From Nonlabens marinus S1-08 (lineage in GTDB: Bacteria > Bacteroidota > Bacteroidia > Flavobacteriales > Flavobacteriaceae), in contig NZ_AP014548.1 in assembly GCF_000831385.1 (NCBI RefSeq), positions 558,001 to 622,000 on the forward strand: 64,000 nt of DNA, in the 5' to 3' direction. Positions 57,760 through 64,000 of this stretch are shown here, in pieces. Under the pieces are notes generated by a model. That model had not been told where the DNA came from. It saw nothing but the letters and a program-made list of their open reading frames with translations, and did no database searches. Each line of letters opens with the position of its first letter. The first letter of the stretch is position 1. A program made the position numbers and the translations under genes.

Positions 57760-60126
57760 ATGAGACCTAAATCACACGTAACCTCAGCTTTATCATTTTT
57801 ACTGCTTATGGCGCTAGTGTGGTATGCTTTCTCTTCTCAAACGCCTAGTGGCACCGTCGATAAAAATGTTCCTGAAAATCAATGGTCCACCGCCAGAGCA
57901 TTAGCCCATGTCAAAGCTCTCTCGACCGCACCGCATTACCTAGGGAGTGAAGCACACGAGCAAAATAGAAATTACATCAAACGGGAGCTGGAGAAAATAG
58001 GTCTCAAAACTGAAGTCCAAACAGGTTTCACCGTCGACGAATACGGCAACCTGTCCCGCCCTGTAAATATTATGGCGCGTGTGGAAGGAACTGCAGGAAC
58101 AGACGATGCACTGGTATTGATGAGCCATTACGACAGTGATCCACACTCCGCATTAGGTGCCAGTGATGCGGCGTCTGGTGTAGCCACAATCCTGGAAGGC
58201 ATCCGAGCTTATTTAAAAGACGATCAACCTGAAAACGATGTCATTATTCTCATCACTGATGGCGAAGAATTAGGGCTAAATGGTGCGGATCTTTTTGTAA
58301 GCGAGCACCGCTGGGCAAAAGATGTACGGATCGCGTTGAACTTTGAGGCACGTGGTAGCGGCGGTCCTAGCTATATGTTATTAGAAACCAATGGCGGAAA
58401 TCGCAAAATCATCAAAGTTTTTAAGGAAGCGGGTGTTGACTATCCCGTAGCCCACTCCCTAGCTTACAGCATCTATAAAAAATTACCCAACGATACAGAT
58501 TTGACCGTTTTTAGAGAAAAAGGAAATATCAACGGGCTCAATTTTGCTTTTATAGGCGATCACATTGATTACCACACACAACTGGACAATTATGAAAATC
58601 TAGACCGCAATACCCTTGCTCATCAAGGCAGTTATTTGATGCCATTACTTTCCTATCTCGCTACAGCTGATTTGAGTGACGGTTTAAAAGTAGAAGCAGG
58701 CATGGACGACATTTACTTTCCCATGCCCATTTTAGGGTTGGTGAATTTCCCGTTCACCTGGATGCCTTTTCTAATCATCATCAGCGGGATACTATTTATA
58801 GGTTTAATTTTTTACGGAGTACGTAAAAAAAGAGTGTCGATAGCGCAATTGTTCTTAGGTTTTGTTCCTTTATTTGGAAGTCTGATTCTAGGTTTTTTAA
58901 TTCCTAAATACACTTGGGAAGTTCTAAAAACAACTGATTTTTACATTGAGCAACCTTCAGTTTTTCCTGCTACGGGATATTTGTGGGTTGCAGCGGCAGC
59001 CTTTTTTGGGATCGCTGTTTCCTTTTATTTATATCACTTAGTGTTTAAAAAAGACAGGGTGGCAAGCCATATGGTTGCGCCACTGGTCTTGTTATGGATC
59101 ATCTGCTTGTTGGTCGCGTTTCCAGTGGGAGACTCTGGATTAATACCTGCGGCTTATTTACCTGGCGCTGGCTATTTTACCGTACCACTGTTTGCAGGAT
59201 TAATCATGTTATGGTTGCACTTGTTTAGAAAACGAGTCAGCTACATCGTCATGTTGGTATTTTCAGTTCCTGCTATTTTTATTTTCGCACCATTTGTGGT
59301 GGCATTTCCCGTTGCGTTGGGAATGGGAATCCTATTTGTTGCAGCCATTCTCAGTTCATTCCTTTTCAGTTTGCTATTGCCTGTTCTAGGACATTACCGC
59401 AGGAAAGATGTTTTGGCCGTGATCTCTCTTGTAGCGACGGTAATATTTGTTTGTGCCGCTTTCGCGAAAGCGGAATTCACCACCACCCAACCACAAAAAA
59501 CAAGCTTGGTCTATTTTCAAGATGTAGATGAACAAACCGCACAATGGGCCACCTATGATAGAAATTTGAGCGATTGGACGAAAGAGAAACTGGGCAGCGA
59601 TCCCACAGGTCCAGACGATACAACTAACGTTATAGATTCTAAGTATGGAGGGCGATTCACCTATGTAAAAGAAGCGTCGCTCATGAAGCTCCCGGCGCTG
59701 GAACATCAAATAACGGTAGACACCACCGTTGAAGGAAAACGTACCATCAAGCTATTACTGCGCAGTGACCGCAATGTGGAACGCTGGGAGGTATTTAGTA
59801 AGAATGAATTTCAATTTACAAACGCCGTGCTCAATGGCAAACAGGTTCCCGTAAATGAGCAAGGAATTCCATTTGCAAAGCGCTATGGCAACCGGATTGC
59901 TTCTTATTATGTTTCAAATCGATCACCGCTTGTGATGGAATTGACTTTTGACGCATCGCGGTCTCCTGAATTTGACGTGTACGCTGCAAGTTTTGATTTA
60001 CTAGATCAACCCGATTTTCAAGTGGCTCCAAGACCTGAGAATACCATGCCCATGCCTTTTGTATTGAACGACGCTGTAGTGGTGAAAAAGCATATTACGA
60101 CTAACTCTAAAAATAGAGATGAATAA
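57760..60126 (+). CDS. M28-family metallopeptidase with multi-pass membrane domain
   Basis: This 788-residue protein has one N-terminal membrane segment (SALSFLLLMALVWYAFSS) and an M28 zinc-peptidase domain (about 45-310): LMSHYDSDPHSALGASDAASGVATILE with His and Asp ligands, ITDGEELGLNGADLF with the Glu pair, FEARGSGGPSYML, and GDHIDYHTQLDNYENL with the final His. About seven membrane helices follow (about 325-570), then a soluble C-terminal domain. This is the Fxna/ERMP1-like architecture in the inner membrane, with the peptidase outside. A palindrome (59455-59475) sits at the end of the last helix and encodes AFAKAE. It overlaps the SDR gene by 8 bases. Confidence 0.88.
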   Translation: MRPKSHVTSALSFLLLMALVWYAFSSQTPSGTVDKNVPENQWSTARALAHVKALSTAPHYLGSEAHEQNRNYIKRELEKIGLKTEVQTGFTVDEYGNLSRPVNIMARVEGTAGTDDALVLMSHYDSDPHSALGASDAASGVATILEGIRAYLKDDQPENDVIILITDGEELGLNGADLFVSEHRWAKDVRIALNFEARGSGGPSYMLLETNGGNRKIIKVFKEAGVDYPVAHSLAYSIYKKLPNDTDLTVFREKGNINGLNFAFIGDHIDYHTQLDNYENLDRNTLAHQGSYLMPLLSYLATADLSDGLKVEAGMDDIYFPMPILGLVNFPFTWMPFLIIISGILFIGLIFYGVRKKRVSIAQLFLGFVPLFGSLILGFLIPKYTWEVLKTTDFYIEQPSVFPATGYLWVAAAAFFGIAVSFYLYHLVFKKDRVASHMVAPLVLLWIICLLVAFPVGDSGLIPAAYLPGAGYFTVPLFAGLIMLWLHLFRKRVSYIVMLVFSVPAIFIFAPFVVAFPVALGMGILFVAAILSSFLFSLLLPVLGHYRRKDVLAVISLVATVIFVCAAFAKAEFTTTQPQKTSLVYFQDVDEQTAQWATYDRNLSDWTKEKLGSDPTGPDDTTNVIDSKYGGRFTYVKEASLMKLPALEHQITVDTTVEGKRTIKLLLRSDRNVERWEVFSKNEFQFTNAVLNGKQVPVNEQGIPFAKRYGNRIASYYVSNRSPLVMELTFDASRSPEFDVYAASFDLLDQPDFQVAPRPENTMPMPFVLNDAVVVKKHITTNSKNRDE
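59455..59475. repeat. Interspersed palindrome copy 18
   Basis: GCCGCTTTCGCGAAAGCGGAA; a 16-base perfect palindrome extended by a CC/GG pair; inside the M28 peptidase gene, read as AFAKAE. Confidence 0.9.
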
Positions 60127-60886
60127 CACGGTAGGTATTATGGGTTGTGGCTGGCTAGGTACGCCGCTAGCGCTGTCGCTTTTAAAGAAAGGTCACGTTG
60201 TGAAGGGAACCACTACCCAGATCATGAAGCTGCAGGAACTAAGAGATGCTGGAATTGATCCCTACCTGGTCGAACTCAAGGAAACTTTTATCCACGGTGG
60301 CGTGGATGAGTTTTTAAAAGATTTGGATGTTCTCATCATCAACATCCCTCCAGGATTACGTAAAAATCCGGAAAGTGATTATCCGGGACGGATGGAATTA
60401 CTGCTGCACACGATACAAAAGCATAACATTGAGCAACTCATCTATATATCGAGCACGGCAGTTTTTGAAGACCGAAAGGAAATCCCAACGTATACAGAAT
60501 CCGATGCTGCCAATGCTACAGACTTGAAAGGGCAAAAACTGATAGCTGCAGAAGAGAAAATCATCCAATATCCTGGATCGACAACCATTATCAGACCAGG
60601 CGGCTTAATAGGCGGCGACCGTCATCCCATCCAAATGCTGGCAGGACGCGATGGAGTTTCAAATCCTGATGCACCCATAAATCTGACCGATCGAGAGTAT
60701 TTAATCCAACTTATTTTAAAAGTGATAGAAGGCGAAATTGAAGCGCCTATTTTTCATGCGATTAGTGAACCACATGAAGATCGAAAATCATATTATGAAA
60801 AGACGGCTCAAAAATTCAATCTTGATAAGCCAGAATTTGAGATTGGGTACACCGTAGGCAAAAAGGTAGTGTCGGAAATATATTAA
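60119..60886 (+). CDS. NAD(P)-dependent SDR protein (YeeZ-like)
   Basis: This 255-residue protein begins with a Rossmann NAD(P) motif, VGIMGCGWLGTPLALSLLKKGHVVKGTTT (5-33), followed by the extended-SDR pieces VLIINIPPGLRK, LIYISSTAVF, and TTIIRPGGLIGGDRHP. The Tyr-x-x-x-Lys of classic SDR enzymes is not evident (position would be near TDLKGQKLI), so a reductase or epimerase activity is unsure. Relatives are called YeeZ or WcaG-like. It overlaps the peptidase gene by 8 bases and closes that operon. Confidence 0.75.
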   Translation: MNNTVGIMGCGWLGTPLALSLLKKGHVVKGTTTQIMKLQELRDAGIDPYLVELKETFIHGGVDEFLKDLDVLIINIPPGLRKNPESDYPGRMELLLHTIQKHNIEQLIYISSTAVFEDRKEIPTYTESDAANATDLKGQKLIAAEEKIIQYPGSTTIIRPGGLIGGDRHPIQMLAGRDGVSNPDAPINLTDREYLIQLILKVIEGEIEAPIFHAISEPHEDRKSYYEKTAQKFNLDKPEFEIGYTVGKKVVSEIY

Positions 60887-61387
60887 CCTTTTTGAGAAAA
60901 GCAGTTTAAAAACCTTCCTAATCCCACTTTTTGGATGAACTAATTAGCTTGGAACTCTTTATTGATGCACCGATTACCACCTCGCGATCATCTTTATTTT
61001 TTCGTTTTTAATCTATTTATTATACCTTACCTAAAGCAGTGCTTCTTTTTTTTTAAATTGACCTAAGCAGGTTAAAGTTTTAGCCGATTCCTTCTGAATG
61101 CGTCACAATTATCATCTTATTTGTTAATTATTACAAATGCTGTGGTGAAACTTATCCATTATTCCAACGCGTCAACGAGTTTGTGCCATTGTACTCATAA
61201 TCAACTTGTAATATATTTATATTTAAGTTGACTTTCTCAATTTATGTCTTCCATAAGTGGCCATCTGCTGCGATTAATTATTGAAGATAATCTCAGCGGT
61301 ATATTAAAAATCGCAAGTAATTCATTCGCACTCATTTTAGTGATGTGGATGGCTCAAACACGTTTTTTAATTCTAAATTTTATAAAT
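60887..61387. other. 501-base region upstream of the curlin-repeat gene
   Basis: No gene that I trust; an open frame from 61244 runs into the curlin gene but its first 48 codons look like noncoding AT-rich leader. There is a T-run near 61045-61056 and a 7-bp inverted repeat TCAACTT/AAGTTGA at 61201-61231. No TAnnTTTG box is evident. Its length and AT content fit a regulated promoter region. Confidence 0.5.
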
Positions 61388-62800
61388 ATGAAGAAGTTAA
61401 TTTTATGTGCAACGGCTTTAATGGCGGGAGCAGTTATGTATGGACAAAGTAATGACTCGGGAGTCATGCAGTCCGGAAACAATAACAATGCGGATGTAAT
61501 CCAAACAGGTAATTCCAATAAGGCAAGATTAGAACAAGGAGTTCAAAATGTTTCGGCGGCCGCTTCAAATAATAACACAGCCATCGCAACCCAAAGAGGA
61601 AGTATCAATGATGCCAATGTCGTTCAAATAGGCAATAGCAATATTGTAAGAATAGATCAAGTAGGGGCAAATAATATAGCCAATGCGAACCAAGGCACGG
61701 CTAGAAGACTCTTCGGCACCTTTTTCCAAGTTACCAAAAGTTTGAATAATGAAATAAATCAAGATCAAGATGGTAATAGAAATGAAGTAGATGCTGATCA
61801 GTTGGGCGCAGCTTTTGGAGGCGGAGGAAATAATTTAATCAATCAAAACCAGTTAGGAGATGATAACTTTTCAAGAGCACAACAAGATGCTGGTGCTTCA
61901 AGAAATACTATTAATCAAACTCAAACTGGTGACAATAATGATGCGTTAGGACTTCAAGGTTCTGGAGGTGGAATTGGTACTTTTGATAATACAATAAACC
62001 AAACACAGACTGGGGATAATAATGATGCACAAGCTCGCCAATTAATAACTACTAAAAATTCTAGCTCCACCCAAGATCAAATTGGCGACGGGAATTTTGG
62101 AGGAGTAAGACAGCAAGGTGATACTAATACTGCCTTACAATTACAAACAGGTGATGACAATAATGCGGCAATTGAACAAGACGGTACTTTTGCTGGAACG
62201 AGTTTTTTAAACGAAGCTAGTCAAGAGCAAACTGGAAATTCAAATGAGGCGTCATCAGATCAAAAAGGGGCACTTAACAATTCTATTGAAACCCAAAGGG
62301 GAAATGAAAACACGTCTGACATAGTTCAAACAGGAGATTCCAACCGTTCAGAAGTAAAACAATTAGGCAATGGCAATATTGGTGCAACTGAACAAATTGG
62401 AAATATCAATAGAGCTCGTGTTAGTCAAGATGGGAACCTTAATTCTGGAGAAACCCAACAGACTGGAGCAGATAACGATGCTCAAATCGCTTCAGAAGGA
62501 AATTTAAATATGGGCTTGATTGCTCAGATAAACGACTTAAATGATGCGTTCATCTTTCAGATAGGGAATGAAAACATTTCTAACATCAGTCAAAATGGAA
62601 ATCAAAACTTTGCAGACAGTGACCAAACGGGTAATCAAAACAAATCTTTTATGACTCAGGATGGAACTTCAAACCGCAGTATCGCTAATCAAATAGGAAA
62701 CCTTAATATGAGCACAGTTTCTCAAAGCGGATCTATGAATATCTCTAATGTATTGCAAAGAGGAAACAGTAATACTAGTACAGTGACTCAGGGAAACTAA
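61388..62800 (+). CDS. Curlin-repeat (CsgA/B-like) amyloid protein
   Basis: The 470-residue product has a signal peptide (MKKLILCATALMAGAVMYGQ) and about 29 repeats of the pattern Q-x-G-x-x-N, spaced by 11 residues in the last third (for example QNGNQNFADSD, QTGNQNKSFMT, QDGTSNRSIAN, QIGNLNMSTVS). This is the curlin pattern that stacks into functional amyloid fibres. The first half is less regular, with inserts such as GTARRLFGTFFQVTKSLNN, AAFGGGGNNL and GSGGGIGTFDN. E. coli CsgA has five repeats in 151 residues, so this is much longer. No csgE, F or G homologue is in the window. Terminator at 62836. Confidence 0.9.
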   Translation: MKKLILCATALMAGAVMYGQSNDSGVMQSGNNNNADVIQTGNSNKARLEQGVQNVSAAASNNNTAIATQRGSINDANVVQIGNSNIVRIDQVGANNIANANQGTARRLFGTFFQVTKSLNNEINQDQDGNRNEVDADQLGAAFGGGGNNLINQNQLGDDNFSRAQQDAGASRNTINQTQTGDNNDALGLQGSGGGIGTFDNTINQTQTGDNNDAQARQLITTKNSSSTQDQIGDGNFGGVRQQGDTNTALQLQTGDDNNAAIEQDGTFAGTSFLNEASQEQTGNSNEASSDQKGALNNSIETQRGNENTSDIVQTGDSNRSEVKQLGNGNIGATEQIGNINRARVSQDGNLNSGETQQTGADNDAQIASEGNLNMGLIAQINDLNDAFIFQIGNENISNISQNGNQNFADSDQTGNQNKSFMTQDGTSNRSIANQIGNLNMSTVSQSGSMNISNVLQRGNSNTSTVTQGN

Positions 62801-62835
62801 ACCTGTTAAGTAAATAGGCTATTCTATTAAATATG

Positions 62836-62868
62836 AAACCAGTGGAGAAAATCTTCAGTGGTTTTTTT
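62836..62868 (+). terminator. Probable terminator after the curlin-repeat gene
   Basis: AAACCAGTGGAG pairs imperfectly with CTTCAGTGGTTT around a 7-base loop, followed by a run of seven T. It starts 36 bases past the stop. Confidence 0.75.
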
Positions 62869-63059
62869 GTGATTTGTCTAAATTGTTTAGCCGATGTATA
62901 AGTCATTATTATGAGGTATTTACGATCGCGACATATGTATCTCATGTAATCAATGAGCATCTTGATTCTTGAAAATTATATGGGCTATAATAGACTGACA
63001 GAATGTATCTAAAAACCAAATGTGTTTGATGAAAGAATTAAGAATGCAATACGAATTGG

Positions 63060-63734
63060 TTAAAATTGATATCCTAAGCTTGCAGTAAATACAGAATGTC
63101 TAAATTCTTCATAGGAAAATGTTCGTCCGGTATCTTGTGCAAACTGTTCGTCTTTAAATATATCATAAACCCCAAACTCGTATTGACCTTGAACAAATAT
63201 GTTCTTATACAAAAAGACTTTTACTCCCAGTGTAGCAGATAGCGATAGTTCTTGAACGTTCTCTGATTCAAAATCAAAATCTCTATTTCCAGAATAAAGT
63301 CCATCCTCTACAAACTCGTATTGCTCCTTATTGCCCACTAAAAATCCTATCTGAGGACCTATAAACAAAGACGCATTAGGTATTACCTCGTACTCTATAA
63401 ACAAAGGGATTTTCAGGTAGTCTAGCTTCAAGGAAGCCTTGTAGTCTAAATCTGGACCATCGAAAATACTAATAAATGAAACATCACGTTTAGCGCCTAG
63501 TTGAGAATAAAGTAGTCCAGAAGTAAAGCTCAATGGAGAATCAAGAAAATCATAGGAGACAAAAATTCCCGCATTCAATCCAATTCGGTTTTCAAAATCT
63601 TGATCTTCCGTAAAATTTGCAAGGTTAATTCCTGCCTGAGCACCGTAAGTAAATTGGTTTTTAGAATCTTGTTGGGCACTTGAAAATTGAAAGACTGCTA
63701 GAGTCAAAAGCAGCAAGCAGAGTATGGTCTTCAT
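63060..63734 (-). CDS. PorT-like outer-membrane beta-barrel protein
   Basis: This 224-residue protein has a signal peptide (to about 20, FSSAQQ) and the small-barrel pattern of the PorT/OMP_b-brl family: FTYGAQAGINLANFTEDQDFENRIGLNAGIFVSYDFLDSPLSFTSGLLYSQLGAKRD, then LKLDYLKIPLFIEYEVIPNASLFIGPQIGFLVG and the terminal strand FRHSVFTASLGYQF. Such proteins have no assigned role in general. It lies 24 bases after the CYTH gene stop on the same strand, so the two may be cotranscribed. Confidence 0.85.
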   Translation of the reverse strand: MKTILCLLLLTLAVFQFSSAQQDSKNQFTYGAQAGINLANFTEDQDFENRIGLNAGIFVSYDFLDSPLSFTSGLLYSQLGAKRDVSFISIFDGPDLDYKASLKLDYLKIPLFIEYEVIPNASLFIGPQIGFLVGNKEQYEFVEDGLYSGNRDFDFESENVQELSLSATLGVKVFLYKNIFVQGQYEFGVYDIFKDEQFAQDTGRTFSYEEFRHSVFTASLGYQF

Positions 63735-63758
63735 AATTAATGTTGGATAGGTTTCCTA

Positions 63759-64000
63759 CTAGATGCTCCAAACCGCAAAAGGTTGCGCAACAAGAAAAGA
63801 ATTATAATACCGCACATCTCCTGTGACCTCTTCTCCTAACCATTCTGGCTTTTCAAATTTTTCGTTTTCATCGCTAAGCTCTATTTCAGCAATGATGAGA
63901 CCTTTGTTTTCTCCTTCAAAAACATCCACTTCGTAAACATGATTCCCAAGCTGGATTTCATATCTAGTTTTATCGATGACACCAGGAAGGCAGAGTTTTA
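63759..64000 (-). CDS. CYTH-domain protein, C-terminal fragment (partial)
   Basis: On the minus strand from the window edge to a TAG at 63759, a frame of 79 residues is open: RYEIQLGNHVYEVDVFEG and then NKGLIIAEIELSDENEKF, with KPEWLGEEVTGDVRYYN near the end and WSI at the C terminus. This is the second half of a CYTH domain, the triphosphate tunnel fold of inorganic triphosphatases and class IV adenylate cyclases, with the acidic EVDVF and AEIEL strands that hold metal. The N terminus lies outside the window. In this group the usual activity is triphosphatase; I infer this from the family. Confidence 0.8.
   Translation of the reverse strand, partial: KLCLPGVIDKTRYEIQLGNHVYEVDVFEGENKGLIIAEIELSDENEKFEKPEWLGEEVTGDVRYYNSFLVAQPFAVWSI

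Noticed and set aside
1823..59475. The palindrome as an intrinsic terminator or transposon end
   Set aside because: More than half of the copies are inside genes, none has a T-run, there are no target-site duplications that I can see, and no transposase is present.
61244..61387. Upstream extension of the curlin frame from ATG 61244
   Set aside because: A good signal peptide begins at 61388; the 48 codons before it show no conservation signal or domain that I recognise and are AT-rich leader.

Overview
The window is a stretch of chromosome from a member of the Bacteroidota, most likely a marine Flavobacteriaceae. The evidence is: several Bacteroidota-type promoters (TTG, about 18-21 bases, TAnnTTTG); two TonB-dependent receptors; a PorZ-like protein with a type IX secretion C-terminal domain; ribosomal protein S16 with a long Ala/Glu tail; a curlin-repeat protein; and no obvious Shine-Dalgarno sequences. 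A genus near Nonlabens or Dokdonia is only a guess. Gene density is high. I see no prophage, insertion sequence, CRISPR array or rRNA operon.

Layout. 1-3140: a divergent epimerase start, then a three-gene operon (polyprenyl-phosphate glycosyltransferase, duplicated LAB_N membrane protein, ArnT-like transferase) that probably adds a sugar to lipid A. 3457-6368: DUF421 protein, ferritin-like DUF2383 protein, FAD oxidoreductase and tRNA-Ser(GGA). 6419-10801: TatD nuclease, acyltransferase and asparaginase on the minus strand, then an aspartyl protease and a lipoprotein. 10931-14899: rpsP, rimM, trmN6-like, glutaryl-CoA dehydrogenase, DUF3050. 14912-19792: Fe-S assembly pair (Nfu, Mrp), CBS protein, Gre factor, DUF2237, hydrolase, thioredoxin. 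19976-24032: uvrC and a patatin-Omp85 fusion. 24215-31953: aromatic amino acid catabolism (hmgA, hppD, tryptophan dioxygenase) with an M23 peptidase and pgi. 32072-35863: large TonB receptor and a small membrane protein. 35929-42213: mfd, a glutathione-reductase-like flavoprotein, a TspO-like protein and pdeM. 42226-47642: TonB receptor, recO and porZ-like gene in one minus-strand operon. 47792-53609: gdhA, an outer-membrane protein, a trans-sulfuration enzyme, DinB, ArsC-like and EamA proteins. 54086-60886: thioesterase, MATE exporter, hemH, zinc ribbon, M28 peptidase, SDR protein. 61388-64000: a curlin-repeat amyloid protein, a beta-barrel protein and the end of a CYTH protein.

The most striking feature is not a gene. 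A perfect palindrome with core GCTTTCGCGAAAGC (often extended to 20 bases) occurs 17 times, plus one copy with an extra base, between 1823 and 59471. Copies sit both between genes and inside conserved enzymes, in all three reading frames. They are spaced far more evenly than chance would give: the 17 gaps average about 3.4 kb, the shortest is about 1.56 kb and the longest 5.9 kb. This looks like a chromosome-wide signal sequence comparable in kind to cyanobacterial HIP1 or to DNA-uptake or nucleoid-organising sites. Its role is unknown to me.

Several open reading frames that could start upstream at TTG codons have been trimmed here, because the TTG belongs to a promoter element (mfd, porZ-like, hemH) or lies in a hairpin or upstream of a better ATG.
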